DNA from: Cupriavidus sp. MP-37
GTDB taxonomy: Bacteria; Pseudomonadota; Gammaproteobacteria; Burkholderiales; Burkholderiaceae
NCBI RefSeq assembly: GCF_020618415.1
Contig: NZ_CP085345.1
Location: forward strand, 248,001-312,000
Reading direction: 5' to 3'
Length of the DNA: 64,000 bases
Position 1 is the stretch's first letter. The number at the start of each line of letters is the position of its first letter. A program made the position numbers and the translations under genes. Positions 1 through 9,049 of this stretch are shown piece after piece. Under the pieces are notes generated by a model. That model searched no databases. It worked only from the letters and a program-made list of their open reading frames with translations, and was not told the origin of the DNA.

Positions 1-1035
1 CTCGGCACCGCCGCCGACGTGGACATCAGCGTGCCGGGCGCCGAGGTGCAGCCGCGCCACCTGGTGCTGAACGTGGGCGAGCTGGCGGTCGCGGCCGAGC
101 GTGTCGGCGAGGCCGCGGTCAACGTCAACGGGCGCGCCACCACGCAGCGCGCCTTCGCGCTGGCGGCCGGAGACATCCTCACCATCGGCGCGCTCGACGT
201 GGAGTTGCTGCGCGCGCAGCCGGGCATGTCGGAGGCCACCGACACGCTCTTTGCCTGGGCGGAATCCGGCCGGCGCGCCGCGCGCGATGCCGACGCGCAG
301 CAGCAAGGCGGGCGCAGGCCCGGGCGCGCGCTGCTGGCGGCGCTGGGCGTGGCCGGCGTGGTGGGGCTGGTCGGCGCCGGCTGGCTCGCCGCTACCTATG
401 CCAACGGCGGGCTCGCGCCGCGCACGCAGCAGGTGGACCCCGCCGCGGTGCGCAAGACCGTGGCGGCGTATCCGGAACTGGAGGTGGTGTCGCTGCCCAA
501 CGGCACGGTCACGGTCAAGGGCTTTGTCAATTCGCGCGTCGACCGCCAGCGCATCGTGCAGGCGCTGGCGCCGTTCGGCCGCGGCGTGCAGCAGCAGGTG
601 CGCTCGGCCGATGACCTGATCGAGCATATCCAGCGCTATCTGGACGAGCCCGGCGTCGGCATCGCCTACCAGGGCCAAGGCCGCGTGCTGCTGAGCGGCA
701 CCGCCGATCCGGTGCACGGGCGCGACAAGGTGCGGCGCGTGATCGAGGACCTGCATCCGGGCGTGCTGGTGTCCGACAAGATCGATTACCGCGAGACCGC
801 CGAGAGCCGGCGCCGGCAGGTGCGCGACGGCCACATGGAGAACTGGCAGGGCGTGTTTCCCGCGCGCGTGGTCAGCATTACCGAGGACGGCAACGGCACG
901 CGCTCGGTGCAGCTCGCCAACGGCGCGCGCTATTTCGAAGGGGCGGTGCTGAAGAACGGCGCCGAGATCGAACGGATCGATGCGGACGGCGTGGTGCTGA
1001 AGGACAGCCCGGCGCCGCCGCAGGCACGGCGATGA
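1..1035 (+). CDS. sctD: T3SS inner-membrane ring protein SctD (5' end outside window)
   Basis: This is the C-terminal ~344 codons of a SctD/YscD family protein; the frame is open to base 1, so the GTG at 19 is internal. In the visible part residues ~5-70 look like the cytoplasmic FHA-type domain (one-residue steps ending TIGALDVELL). A single membrane helix follows at about residues 109-133 (ALLAALGVAGVVGLVGAGWL). The rest is a periplasmic region with BON-like ring-building repeats (for example GTVTVKGFVNSRVDRQRIV and GRVLLSGTADPVHGRDKVR). SctD forms the outer of the two inner-membrane rings of the injectisome, around SctJ. It is the first visible gene of a T3SS operon continuing through sctU. 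The family call is firm; the start cannot be seen. Confidence 0.88.
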   Translation, partial: LGTAADVDISVPGAEVQPRHLVLNVGELAVAAERVGEAAVNVNGRATTQRAFALAAGDILTIGALDVELLRAQPGMSEATDTLFAWAESGRRAARDADAQQQGGRRPGRALLAALGVAGVVGLVGAGWLAATYANGGLAPRTQQVDPAAVRKTVAAYPELEVVSLPNGTVTVKGFVNSRVDRQRIVQALAPFGRGVQQQVRSADDLIEHIQRYLDEPGVGIAYQGQGRVLLSGTADPVHGRDKVRRVIEDLHPGVLVSDKIDYRETAESRRRQVRDGHMENWQGVFPARVVSITEDGNGTRSVQLANGARYFEGAVLKNGAEIERIDADGVVLKDSPAPPQARR

Positions 1036-1140
1036 CCGCGGCCGCGCGCGCCGTGCCGATGAATTTGCGCCCGCGGGCGCAGATGCCGCTTGCCCCCGGA
1101 GGGCAGGTGTTTGACGCCAACCTACCTGAAGGAGATTGTC

Positions 1141-1341
1141 ATGGCTGAAGTCGACCTCAATGCCAAGATGCAGGAAATCCAGCAGAAAGCGCAGGAGTTC
1201 TCGGTGAACATCCTGGGCCTGCAGGACACGCTGACGCGCCAGAACGCGGTGGTCAGCAGCGAAATGGCCCACAACACGCAAAAGGCCAACCTGGTGCAGG
1301 GTGCGATGCAGGACGTGAAGCAGACCTCGCGCACCAACTGA
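1141..1341 (+). CDS. sctF: Small T3SS protein, candidate needle subunit SctF
   Basis: A 66-residue, glutamine-rich, all-helical protein without signal peptide or membrane segment. The ATG at 1141 is chosen because AAGGAGA lies just upstream; an in-frame start at 1090 has no comparable site. Two helices appear, separated near residue 32 (TLTRQNAV), the hairpin expected of a needle subunit. Needle proteins are usually ~80 residues and carry a conserved NP turn, which I do not see. It lies between sctD and sctI, where Ysc-type operons keep sctE, sctF and sctG. It could therefore be the needle subunit (SctF) or its small co-chaperone (SctE, also ~66 residues). I favour SctF because it has its own strong ribosome site, but this is a positional inference. 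Confidence 0.5.
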   Translation: MAEVDLNAKMQEIQQKAQEFSVNILGLQDTLTRQNAVVSSEMAHNTQKANLVQGAMQDVKQTSRTN

Positions 1342-1399
1342 CGGCACGCCGCCACGCGCCCCGGCATGCCGGGGCGCCCAACGCTTTGCAAGGAGAGCC

Positions 1400-1867
1400 A
1401 TGATGGACCCGACCGCCGCCATTGCTGCCGCCACCGCTACCGGCGCCGCCCCCGACAGCGCCACCGTCGCCGCGCACCAGTCGCCGGCCGCGGCTCCCGC
1501 CGCGCAGCCGGACCCGGCCGATGCCCGGCAGTTCGCGCAGATGGTCCAGCAGGGCCGCGCCGCGGACGGCTCGCGCACCGCGCACGTGACCCAGGCGGCA
1601 GACCCGACTTCGACCACGCTGGGCAACGCCATCCGTGCCAGCTATGTCTCGGCCGGCGAGGAATCGGCGCGCCAGGCGGCGCGCCTGCAGGAACTGCGCG
1701 ACGGCATGTTCGCGTCGATCTACGAGGGCAGCACCAGCGAGGTGGTCTACCAGGCCATGCTGCTGCAGACGCAGTCGCTGGAACTGTTCTCGTCGATCCA
1801 CGTGACCTCCAGCATCGGCAGCGCCGGCACCAACCTGTTCAACAGCCTGCTGAAGAACCAGCAATGA
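1400..1867 (+). CDS. sctI: T3SS inner rod protein SctI
   Basis: A 155-residue protein with an Ala/Pro-rich first half and a helical C-terminal half. The last ~40 residues (VVYQAMLLQTQSLELFSSIH then NLFNSLLKNQQ) have the amphipathic C-terminal helix typical of the YscI/HrpB rod family. This protein polymerises as the short inner rod between export gate and needle. AGGAGA precedes two tandem ATG codons at 1400 and 1403; either may be used. Its stop overlaps the sctJ start (ATGA-type), indicating translational coupling. Position between the needle gene and sctJ fits the Ysc gene order I-J-K-L. Confidence 0.8.
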   Translation: MMDPTAAIAAATATGAAPDSATVAAHQSPAAAPAAQPDPADARQFAQMVQQGRAADGSRTAHVTQAADPTSTTLGNAIRASYVSAGEESARQAARLQELRDGMFASIYEGSTSEVVYQAMLLQTQSLELFSSIHVTSSIGSAGTNLFNSLLKNQQ

Positions 1868-2661
1868 TGTCCAACCCATCGCTGTGCCGGCGCCTTGCGC
1901 GCGCGGCCCGGCTGGCGCCGGCACTGATGGCGCTGGCGCTGGCCGCGTGCAAGGTCGACCTGTACGCATCGCTGAACGAACCCGAGGCCAACCAGGTGCT
2001 GGCCGCGCTGACCGCCGAGGGCATCGACGCGGAGAAGGCGCGCGCCGACACCAGCGGCGGCACGGGCGCGGGCCAGTGGCGCATGCGCGTGGAAGAATCG
2101 CAACTGCCCGCCGCGCTGGAAATCCTGCGCAGCGAAGGCCTGCCGGGCGAACGCTTTGCGTCGCTGGGGCAGGTGTTCCAGAAGCAGGGGCTGGTTGCCA
2201 CCCCGACCGAAGAGCGCATGCGCTACATCTTTGCGCTGTCGCAGGAGCTGTCGGAGACGCTGCGCAATATCGACGGCGTGGTCACTGCGCGCGTGCATGT
2301 GGTGATCCCCGCCACCGATCCGCTCTCGGACAAGATCCGGCCGTCGTCGGCGGCGGTGTTCATCAAGCACCGCGCCGATACCGACCTGCGCCTGCTGGTG
2401 CCGACCGTCAAGGACATGGTGGCGCACAGCATCGAAGGCGTGACCCACGACAACGTCTCGCTGTCGCTGGTCGAGGCGCGCCCGTTCGCGCCGCAGGCGG
2501 GCGTACCGGGGCCGGCGGCAGGCTTTGCAGTCGGACGCTTCGCCGCGATCGCGGTCGGCGCGGCGGTGGCGATTGCACTGGCCGTGGCGGCCGTGGTGGC
2601 ATGGCAGCGCGGCATGCTGCGCTGGCCGCAGCGGCGCGGCGCGCCGCGGAGCGCGAATTGA
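1864..2661 (+). CDS. sctJ: T3SS inner-membrane ring lipoprotein SctJ
   Basis: A 265-residue SctJ/YscJ/PrgK lipoprotein. The N-terminus has a basic stretch, a hydrophobic core and a lipobox ending LALAAC, giving an acylated Cys near residue 30. The two ring-building motifs follow: first the DLYASLNEPEANQVLAALTA segment, then VVTARVHVVIPATDPLSDK and the PSSAAVFIKH stretch typical of the family. A C-terminal helix at about residues 225-250 anchors the protein in the inner membrane. The start at 1864 overlaps the sctI stop; the ATG at 1867 is an alternative. SctJ forms the ring inside SctD. The longer reading frame from 1366 is not the real N-terminus, because the signal peptide begins only after the sctI stop. 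Confidence 0.95.
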   Translation: MMSNPSLCRRLARAARLAPALMALALAACKVDLYASLNEPEANQVLAALTAEGIDAEKARADTSGGTGAGQWRMRVEESQLPAALEILRSEGLPGERFASLGQVFQKQGLVATPTEERMRYIFALSQELSETLRNIDGVVTARVHVVIPATDPLSDKIRPSSAAVFIKHRADTDLRLLVPTVKDMVAHSIEGVTHDNVSLSLVEARPFAPQAGVPGPAAGFAVGRFAAIAVGAAVAIALAVAAVVAWQRGMLRWPQRRGAPRSAN

Positions 2662-3527
2662 CGCCGCTAGCCACCGTTGCCGCCGCCGAGGCCGTGCCTG
2701 GCGCCTACCTGCCCGGCGCGCTGGCCGCCGCACTCGCACCGGCGCCGCCGGCATTGCCGGACCCGGCGCTGGCGCGCGCGATGGCGGACCTGGCGCAGCG
2801 GCCGCTGGCGCATCTGCATCCCAGCTGGCTGCCGGCCGACTGGCCGCTGGCGTGGCGCCGCGCGGACCGTTTCGGGCCGGCCGCCGCGGAGGTGCTGGCG
2901 CAGCCGCTGGGCCTGGCCGGCGATGCCGCCCGTGATGCCATGCTCCACCGCCTGCTGGAGGCGCCGCCCTCGCTGGCGCGGCTGGTGCTGCTGCCACGCA
3001 GCGACCTGCGCCTGCTGGCCTGGTGGCTCGGCCTGGCGGTGCACCAGGCGGGCTTTGCCAGCGAGCGCCGCATGCTGCCGGCGCAGCTGGCCGACAGCAT
3101 CGCGCCGCTGCCCGGAGCCCTGGCGGCGCCGCTGCTCGGCAGCGCGCCGCGCGCGATGCGCCGTGCCGCGCGCCGGCTCGACCGCCACGCGGTGGCCTTT
3201 ATCCTGAAGCGCGTGCCGGCGCTACCGGCGCTGCCGATGAACCTGGCGCCGCTGCGGGCGCATCCTGCCGGCACCGGCCGGCTGATGGCCGAGCGCGGCT
3301 ATCGGCTGCTGTGCGGGCTCTTGGCCGCCGATGCGGCGCATGCGGAGAAGGCGGAGCAGGCGGGGCACACCGCGCCGCTGCTGCAGGCGCTGCAGCGCAA
3401 GTTTCCCCGGCGGCTGGCGGCGTTGTCGCCGGCCCCGCTGACGCCGGCGCAGGCCGCGCAGTTGCGCGAACTGCTGCTGCTCAACCTGATCCCCGAACGG
3501 TTCCCCGCATGGCACTGGCTTTTCTGA
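2658..3527 (+). CDS. sctK: T3SS sorting-platform protein SctK
   Basis: A 289-residue Ala/Leu/Pro-rich cytoplasmic protein lying between sctJ and sctL, exactly where YscK-type sorting-platform proteins sit. SctK links the SctQ pods to SctD at the base of the injectisome. Sequence support is modest, since the family is very divergent; segments such as HPSWLPADWPLAWRRADRF and LLPRSDLRLLAWWLGLAVHQ are compatible with YscK/OrgA helices. The likely start is the TTG at 2658, overlapping the sctJ stop (TTGA) with GGAG eight bases upstream; GTG 2694 is an alternative. The last 19 bases overlap sctL. Confidence 0.72.
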   Translation: MTPLATVAAAEAVPGAYLPGALAAALAPAPPALPDPALARAMADLAQRPLAHLHPSWLPADWPLAWRRADRFGPAAAEVLAQPLGLAGDAARDAMLHRLLEAPPSLARLVLLPRSDLRLLAWWLGLAVHQAGFASERRMLPAQLADSIAPLPGALAAPLLGSAPRAMRRAARRLDRHAVAFILKRVPALPALPMNLAPLRAHPAGTGRLMAERGYRLLCGLLAADAAHAEKAEQAGHTAPLLQALQRKFPRRLAALSPAPLTPAQAAQLRELLLLNLIPERFPAWHWLF

Positions 3528-4117
3528 TCACCAGCGAAAACCTGCAGCTGCTGTCCGAGCGCAAGGTGCTCAAGGAGGCCGAGTATGCCGCCTTGCTCGA
3601 CGCCGCCGCGGTAATCGAGGCCGCGCGCCAGGAGGCCATGCAGATCCGCACCGAAGCCCAGCGCGAGGCCGAGGAGCGGCGCCAGCACGGCTACCGCGAG
3701 GGCTGGGCCCGTGCCCACGCCGACCACGCCGCGGCGCAGGTCAGCACCGCCGCCGAGGCCGAGCGCCAGCTGGGCGCAATGCGCCGCACCATGGCCGAGA
3801 TCGTGATGAAGGCGGTGCAGCAGATTGCCGGCGAACTCGACCCCGACATCATCCTGGAGGTGGCGCTGCAGCGCGTCGAGGCGCTGGTGCGGGCCGAGCC
3901 CTTCATCACCATCCAGATCCCGCTGGGCCGCGAGCAGGCTGTGCGCAGCCTGCTCGACCGGCTCGCCGAGACCCAGGAGTGGCCGCGCCGCGCCAACGTG
4001 GTGGTCGAGCCGGGGCTGGAACCCGACGCGTGCCGTATCCAGACCCCCTCGGGCACCATGGAGGTGGGCCTGCAGGCCCAGCTCGAGGCCTTTGCGCGCC
4101 GCCTGCGGGCGGGCTGA
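3509..4117 (+). CDS. sctL: T3SS ATPase stator SctL
   Basis: A 202-residue protein of the SctL/YscL/FliH family, which tethers and restrains the ATPase SctN. The N-terminal third is a long charged coiled coil (AARQEAMQIRTEAQREAEER). The C-terminal half has the FliH-type domain with VMKAVQQIAGELDPDIILEV and a final FARRLRAG. The ATG at 3509 lies inside the end of sctK, so translation is coupled. The next gene is the ATPase, as in other T3SS and flagellar operons. Confidence 0.9.
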   Translation: MALAFLITSENLQLLSERKVLKEAEYAALLDAAAVIEAARQEAMQIRTEAQREAEERRQHGYREGWARAHADHAAAQVSTAAEAERQLGAMRRTMAEIVMKAVQQIAGELDPDIILEVALQRVEALVRAEPFITIQIPLGREQAVRSLLDRLAETQEWPRRANVVVEPGLEPDACRIQTPSGTMEVGLQAQLEAFARRLRAG

Positions 4118-4135
4118 TTCCTGCGGCTCATAGCC

Positions 4136-5518
4136 ATGTCGACCGAACTCCCTGCCACCGATATCGAAGCCGCGCTGCAGCATGCCGCCGCCGACCTGGA
4201 ACGCGCGTTCGAGCATTTCACGCCGGTGGCGATGCGCGGGCGCGTCAGCAAGGCGGTGGGCATGCTGATCAACGCCACCGGCATCCAGGCCCATGTGGGC
4301 GAGCTGTGCCAGCTGGTCACGCCCGGCGAGCCGCCGCTGCTGGCCGAGGTGGTCGGCTTCGTGCAGCAGACCGCGCTGCTCACGCCGCTGGGGCGCACCA
4401 CCGGCGTGTCGGCGCTGACCGAGGTCATCCCGTCGGCCCACGGCCACCAGTGCCCGGCCGGCGCGGCGCTGCTGGGCCGCGTGCTCGACGCGCTGGGCGA
4501 GCCCATCGACGGCAAGGGCGCGCTCGACGGCGTGGCGCGCGTGCCGGTGGACAACGAGCCGCCCGATCCGCTCACGCGCCGCCTGATCCGCGAGCCGCTC
4601 GCCACCGGGGTGCGCGCCATCGACGGACTGCTGACGCTGGGCGAGGGCCAGCGCGTCGGCATCTTCGCGCCGCCCGGCGTGGGCAAGAGCACCTTGCTGG
4701 GGATGCTGGCGCGGGGCGCGTCCAGCGATGTCAACGTGGTCGCGCTGGTGGGCGAGCGCGGCCGCGAGGTGCGCGAGTTCATCGAATACAACCTCGGCCC
4801 CGAGGGCATGGCGCGCACGGTGCTGGTGGTATCGACCTCGGATCGCTCGCCGATGGAGCGCGTGCGCTGCGCCTATACCGCCACCGCGATTGCCGAGCAT
4901 TTCCGCGACCAGGGCAAGCGCGTGCTGCTGCTGGTCGATTCGCTGACGCGGCTGGCGCGCGCGCAGCGCGAGATCGGCCTGGCCAGCGGCGAGCCGCCGA
5001 CCCGGCGCAGCTATCCGCCGTCGGTGTTCTCGATGCTGCCGCAGCTGCTGGAGCGTGCCGGCACCGGTGTGCAGGGCTCGATCACCGCGGCCTATACCGT
5101 GCTGACCGAAGGCGAGGACGACAGCGACCCCATCGCCGAAGAGGTGCGCTCGATCCTCGATGGCCATATCGTGCTGTCGCGCAAGCTGGCCAGCGCCGGC
5201 CAGTATCCGCCGGTGGACGTCCTGCAGTCGGTCAGCCGCGTGATGCCGCAGGTGGCGGCGGGCGCGCACGCGCGCGCCGCGGCGCGGCTGCGCCAGCTGC
5301 TGGCGAAGTTCCAGGAGATGGAGCTGCTGCTGCAGATCGGCGAATACCGGCCCGGTGCCGACCCGCTCGCCGACGCCGCCGTGGCCGCGATCCAGAATAT
5401 CCGCGCCTACCTGGCGCAGCCGGCGGCACGGCTCGACACCTTTGCCGGCGCCGTGGACAAGCTGGCGCAGGCAATCCGCGTGCCGGAGCCCGCACCGCTG
5501 GCAGGAGAAGCGCGATGA
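4136..5518 (+). CDS. sctN: T3SS ATPase SctN
   Basis: A 460-residue hexameric export ATPase that unfolds and releases substrates from chaperones at the base of the injectisome. Walker A is PPGVGKST with the lysine at residue 184, followed by the [19 protein letters not shown] stretch, and Walker B ([19 protein letters not shown]) is intact. The family signature [18 protein letters not shown] is also present. Length is normal for SctN/FliI (~430-460). The start lies 18 bases after sctL; the last bases overlap sctO (ATGA). Confidence 0.98.
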   Translation: MSTELPATDIEAALQHAAADLERAFEHFTPVAMRGRVSKAVGMLINATGIQAHVGELCQLVTPGEPPLLAEVVGFVQQTALLTPLGRTTGVSALTEVIPSAHGHQCPAGAALLGRVLDALGEPIDGKGALDGVARVPVDNEPPDPLTRRLIREPLATGVRAIDGLLTLGEGQRVGIFAPPGVGKSTLLGMLARGASSDVNVVALVGERGREVREFIEYNLGPEGMARTVLVVSTSDRSPMERVRCAYTATAIAEHFRDQGKRVLLLVDSLTRLARAQREIGLASGEPPTRRSYPPSVFSMLPQLLERAGTGVQGSITAAYTVLTEGEDDSDPIAEEVRSILDGHIVLSRKLASAGQYPPVDVLQSVSRVMPQVAAGAHARAAARLRQLLAKFQEMELLLQIGEYRPGADPLADAAVAAIQNIRAYLAQPAARLDTFAGAVDKLAQAIRVPEPAPLAGEAR

Positions 5519-6027
5519 CGCCCGCCGGCGCCGATCCGCGCCTGGGCCAGCTCGAGGCGGTACGCCAGCGCCGCCAGGAAGAGGCGATGCGCGCGCTGCA
5601 GCAGCGCCGCGCGCAGGTGCTGGCGGGGCTGCGGCAAGCCGAGGCCGCGCAGCAGGCGGTCCAGGCCGCGCTGGCCGAGCGCGCGGCGTTCATCGAACGC
5701 TTGCGGCAGGGCGCCGCGCAGGGCGGGGTGTCGGTGTCGGGGCTGCTCGATGCCCAGGGCTGGCAGAGCGCCTTCGATGCCCGCATCGCCCGGGCCAATG
5801 CCAACCTGGCCACGGTGCTCGACGAGGTGGCCCAGCGGCGTGCCGCCTTCGACGACGCGCGCCGCACGCTGCTGCGCGCGCAGGCGCGGCTGGACGGCGC
5901 GCGCGAACTCGCCGCGCGCGAACGCCGCGCGCTGCGCGAAGGCGCCGGACGCCGCGACGACGAGGCCATCGATGAAGCCGCCGCGCGCGCCTGGCACGCT
6001 GCCCGGCACGCGGCGCGGCAGGCCTGA
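5515..6027 (+). CDS. sctO: T3SS central stalk protein SctO
   Basis: A 170-residue, almost wholly coiled-coil, Arg/Ala/Gln-rich protein without signal or membrane segment. In every T3SS the gene after the ATPase encodes such a stalk (YscO/FliJ), which enters the SctN hexamer and contacts the export gate. Two long helices run from about residues 10-60 and 85-145, the hairpin expected. The identification rests on position, length and helix content, since the family has almost no sequence conservation. Its ATG overlaps the sctN stop; sctT follows after a single base. Confidence 0.8.
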   Translation: MTPAGADPRLGQLEAVRQRRQEEAMRALQQRRAQVLAGLRQAEAAQQAVQAALAERAAFIERLRQGAAQGGVSVSGLLDAQGWQSAFDARIARANANLATVLDEVAQRRAAFDDARRTLLRAQARLDGARELAARERRALREGAGRRDDEAIDEAAARAWHAARHAARQA

Positions 6028-6028
6028 G

Positions 6029-6835
6029 ATGCCGGGCGACCTGCTCGACCCGGCCTTGCTGTTCCAGTGGGGACGCGAGGTCATCATGCCGATCGTGATG
6101 GTGATGCCGCGGCTGCTGACCGCGTTCACGGTGCTGCCGTTCCTGTCGCAGCAGGCCATTCCCGGGGTGGCGCGCAACGGTATCGTGCTGGCGATCGCGC
6201 TGTTCGTGTCGCCGGGCGCGCGCATCGACCTCGACGCCATGGCCGGGGGCCTGTGGCTGGTGCTGATCTTCAAGGAGGCCTTCATCGGGCTGCTGCTGGG
6301 CATGGCGTTCGGGTTGTTCTTCGTCGCGCTGCAGATGATCGGCGAGCTGATCGATTTCCAGACCGGCTCGGGCAATGCCACCTTCTTCGATCCGGTCACG
6401 CAGCAGGAGGACGGGCCCATGGAGAACCTGCTGTCGCACTTCGGCATCGCGCTGTTCGCGGCGCTGGGCGGCTTTATCGCCATGGCCGGGGTGATCGTCG
6501 AATCCTTCGCGTTCTGGCCGGTGATGTCGTTCGGGCCCGAGATGTCGCTGGCGTCGATGGGCTTTGCCAACCTCTACGCCGGCACGCTGTTCTCGTGGGT
6601 GGTCAAGCTGGCCGCGCCGATCCTGCTGCTGCTGGTGATCGTCGAACTGGGCTTCGCGCTGATCGCGCGCTTCGTGCCGCAGTTCGACGTGTTCCAGTTC
6701 GCGCAGCCGGTCAAGATCTCGGTGGCGTTCCTGATGCTGGTGCTGATGCTGGCGGTGATGGTGGATACGCTGCAGGGCTTCCTGCGTCCGGACAATATCC
6801 TGATCGAGATGCTGCGCCGTAGCGCGGTACGGTAG
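6029..6835 (+). CDS. sctT: T3SS export gate protein SctT
   Basis: A 268-residue, very hydrophobic member of the SctT/YscT/FliR family, part of the SctRST export gate. Six or more membrane segments are visible, together with the family stretch IGELIDFQTGSGNATFFDP near residue 108 that is strongly conserved in SctT/FliR. The start ATG at 6029 is one base after the sctO stop. No sctR or sctS is visible here, so those genes must lie upstream of the window. Confidence 0.96.
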   Translation: MPGDLLDPALLFQWGREVIMPIVMVMPRLLTAFTVLPFLSQQAIPGVARNGIVLAIALFVSPGARIDLDAMAGGLWLVLIFKEAFIGLLLGMAFGLFFVALQMIGELIDFQTGSGNATFFDPVTQQEDGPMENLLSHFGIALFAALGGFIAMAGVIVESFAFWPVMSFGPEMSLASMGFANLYAGTLFSWVVKLAAPILLLLVIVELGFALIARFVPQFDVFQFAQPVKISVAFLMLVLMLAVMVDTLQGFLRPDNILIEMLRRSAVR

Positions 6836-6850
6836 CGTCAAGCGGCGGCC

Positions 6851-7885
6851 ATGAGCGACAGCGAAAAGAACCTCGAGGCAACCCGGCGCAAGCTGGATGA
6901 GGCGCGCAAGCGCGGCGAGGTGCCGCGCAGCAGCGACGTTACCTCGGCGGTGGTGTTTCTCGGCGTGCTGGCCGGGCTGTGGCTGCTGGGCCGCTATTTC
7001 GTGCGGCTGTTCCAGGCGCTGTGGCACAGCGCCATGGGCAGCGTGCCGCAACACCTGGTGGACCAGCAGATGCTGGTGCTGGGCGAGGCCGCCGCGCGTT
7101 TCCTGCTGATGGGCGTGCTGCCGATCGTGGCGCTGGCACTGCTGTGCGGCATCGTCGGCGCGTTCCTGCAGGTGGGGCCGCTGGTGGCGTTCGAGCAGAT
7201 CAAGCCCGACCTGGCGCGGCTGAACCCGGCCGAGGGCCTGAAGCGCATGTTCGCCGTGCGCAACCTGGTGAACCTGGCCAAGATCCTGCTCAAGATCCTG
7301 CTGCTGGCGGGGCTGGTCTACGTGCTGGCGCTGGGCGCGATCGAGGATGGCGTGCGCACCGGCTATGCCCGCCCCGCGGAAATCCTGCTGCTGGTCGCCT
7401 ACATCATCCTGCGCATGTGCTGCTGGGCCGCGGTGATCTACCTGGTGATGGCCGTGGTCGACTACGTGCACGAGCGCCACCAGTTCATGAAGCGCCAGCG
7501 CATGAGCGTCGAAGAATACCGCCGCGAATACAAGGAGAGCCAGGGCGATCCGGTCATGGCGGGGCGCCGCCGCGCGGCCTTCTTCGAGGCCGCGTTCTTC
7601 GGCGTCAGCGAGCGCGTGCGGGTCTCGACCGCGGTGGTGTATTCCACCCAGTACGCGGTGGCGCTGCGCTATGACGGGCCCGGGACGCTGCCGCGCGTGG
7701 TGGCCAAGGGCAGCGGCCAGGTGGCGGCACGCATCCGCCAGGCCGCGGCGGACTACCTGGTGCCGTCGGCCTTTGATTCGGACCTGGCGCAGCGCTTGTA
7801 CCTGAACGTGCCGCTGGACCGGTATATCGACCGGACGCTGTTTGAGCGGGTGGCGGAGTTGATGCGGTGGGCGAAGGGGGAGTGA
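6851..7885 (+). CDS. sctU: T3SS export switch protein SctU with altered NPTH motif
   Basis: A 344-residue SctU/YscU/FlhB protein. The N-terminus (SEKNLEATRRKLDEARKRGE) and four membrane helices to about residue 210 are typical. The linker and cytoplasmic domain (RRRAAFFEAAFF, QYAVALRYDGP, LPRVVAKG) are also recognisable. The striking point is the cleavage loop: where almost all members have NPTH, with self-cleavage between Asn and Pro, this protein reads YSTQ at residues 264-267 (codons 7640-7651). Self-cleavage by the normal Asn cyclisation therefore seems impossible. Reading frame and length are otherwise intact. It is the last gene of the visible operon and is followed by palindromic repeats. 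Confidence 0.95.
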   Translation: MSDSEKNLEATRRKLDEARKRGEVPRSSDVTSAVVFLGVLAGLWLLGRYFVRLFQALWHSAMGSVPQHLVDQQMLVLGEAAARFLLMGVLPIVALALLCGIVGAFLQVGPLVAFEQIKPDLARLNPAEGLKRMFAVRNLVNLAKILLKILLLAGLVYVLALGAIEDGVRTGYARPAEILLLVAYIILRMCCWAAVIYLVMAVVDYVHERHQFMKRQRMSVEEYRREYKESQGDPVMAGRRRAAFFEAAFFGVSERVRVSTAVVYSTQYAVALRYDGPGTLPRVVAKGSGQVAARIRQAAADYLVPSAFDSDLAQRLYLNVPLDRYIDRTLFERVAELMRWAKGE

Positions 7886-7918
7886 GGTGGGTTGGGATGT
7901 CCAGGCTGCGGGTTTTGT

Positions 7919-8039
7919 CCCCTCTCCCGCGTGCGGGAGAGGGGCTTGGGGGAGAGGGCGGGCGCTGGCAATATCGACGCGCTTCACTTCGCCGACATGC
8001 TGGCCCTCACCCCAACCCTCTCCCGCAAGCGGGAGAGGG
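7919..8039. repeat. Pair of REP-like palindromes after sctU
   Basis: Two GC-rich inverted repeats stand between the convergent sctU and luxR-type genes. The first has perfect 12-base arms CCCCTCTCCCGC / GCGGGAGAGGGG at 7919-7930 and 7933-7944. The second has 11-base arms at 8016-8026 and 8029-8039 around AA. They face each other with about 70 bases between. A third copy with the same core and shared left flank (GGCCCTCACCCC) lies at 37253-37294. They look like a dispersed REP-type element and may act as a bidirectional terminator here. Confidence 0.8.
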
Positions 8040-8062
8040 AGTACACAGTCGGCCGAGCCAAA

Positions 8063-9049
8063 CTAAGCCGCAATCACCCCCGCCGCATCCTTTTCCCTAT
8101 CCACCGACAATGGTGCCCCCGGCGGCCGCAGCAGCGTGGCCGCGCTGGCCAGCTGCACCCGGTTGCGCACGCCGAAGTGGCTGCGCAGGCGGCGCATGTG
8201 GTAGTCGACATTGAAGATGGACATGTCCATGCGCCGCGCGATCTCCTTGTCTGACAGCCCCTGCGCCAGGCAGGCGAGGATATCGCGCTGCACGTCCGAC
8301 AGGCCTTCGCGATGGCGCCCGGCAAATGCGGGGATTTCCACGTGGCAGGTCAGGAACTCATGCAGCGCCAGCCCCATGGCCAGGGCCTGGCCCACCACCG
8401 AGTCGCCGATCCAGCGCCGGCTCTCGATGCCCGACATAAAGCTGATCAGCACGAACTCGCTGTTGCCCGGCATCGGCAGGTTGAGGAAGATGCCGCTGCG
8501 CACGCCGGCGTCGCGCAGGTCCTCCAGGAAGCGGCGGCGGCGCAGCGGCGGTACGTTGCCCAGCGGCGTCTGCGCCAGGTCGTCGGCGTCCCACACGGTG
8601 GGCAGGCAGAAGGTGCCCGGCTGCGGCGTGCGTGGATCGATCTCATAGTAGCGTTCGCGGAAGTAGCGCTCGCGCCAGCCGGGCGGGGAATAGCTTTCAA
8701 AGAAGGTGCGCGGCTGCAGCTGGCCGCCGACCTGGGCGGCGGTGGCATAGCCCAGCCAGTCGAAGCCGATGGCGCGGATGGCGGACTGCATCACGGCGCT
8801 GCGGCCTTCGTGGGTGGGCTCGGCCTGCAGCGCCGTCACCAGGCCCGGAGTTGCGCCGTGGCGCACGCGCTGCCTGACCGGCACCAGGTGCCGCTCGCCG
8901 AATACCTTGATGCCGTTGTTGGCCACCAGCGCCGGCGCAGTGCCGGGCGCAGGGGCCGGGCGGGCCGTGGGGCGGGCGGTGGTTGTTGCGGCGCCATGCC
9001 CGGACGCCCCCGCGTCACGGTACGGCACGACTTCCACATCTTTGATCAT
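8063..9049 (-). CDS. LuxR-family transcription regulator (solo) with autoinducer-binding domain
   Basis: A 328-residue regulator. Residues ~90-250 resemble the acyl-homoserine-lactone-binding domain of LuxR/TraR proteins (FFESYSPPGWRERYF then YYEIDPRTPQP, giving the W..Y...DP pattern). The C-terminal ~65 residues are a LuxR-type helix-turn-helix (LAQGLSDKEIARRMDMSIFN). The ATG at 9049 is chosen because GGAGG stands five bases upstream; longer frames extend into low-quality Arg-rich sequence. Residues ~15-50 form an unusual Ala/Pro/Thr-rich linker. No luxI-type synthase is in the window, so this is a solo receptor. It is convergent to sctU; control of the T3SS is a reasonable guess but nothing here shows it. 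Confidence 0.85.
   Translation of the reverse strand: MIKDVEVVPYRDAGASGHGAATTTARPTARPAPAPGTAPALVANNGIKVFGERHLVPVRQRVRHGATPGLVTALQAEPTHEGRSAVMQSAIRAIGFDWLGYATAAQVGGQLQPRTFFESYSPPGWRERYFRERYYEIDPRTPQPGTFCLPTVWDADDLAQTPLGNVPPLRRRRFLEDLRDAGVRSGIFLNLPMPGNSEFVLISFMSGIESRRWIGDSVVGQALAMGLALHEFLTCHVEIPAFAGRHREGLSDVQRDILACLAQGLSDKEIARRMDMSIFNVDYHMRRLRSHFGVRNRVQLASAATLLRPPGAPLSVDREKDAAGVIAA

Noticed and set aside
1036..1140. Separate promoter for the small T3SS gene
   Set aside because: The gap is GC-rich with no -35/-10 pair; read-through from sctD is simpler.
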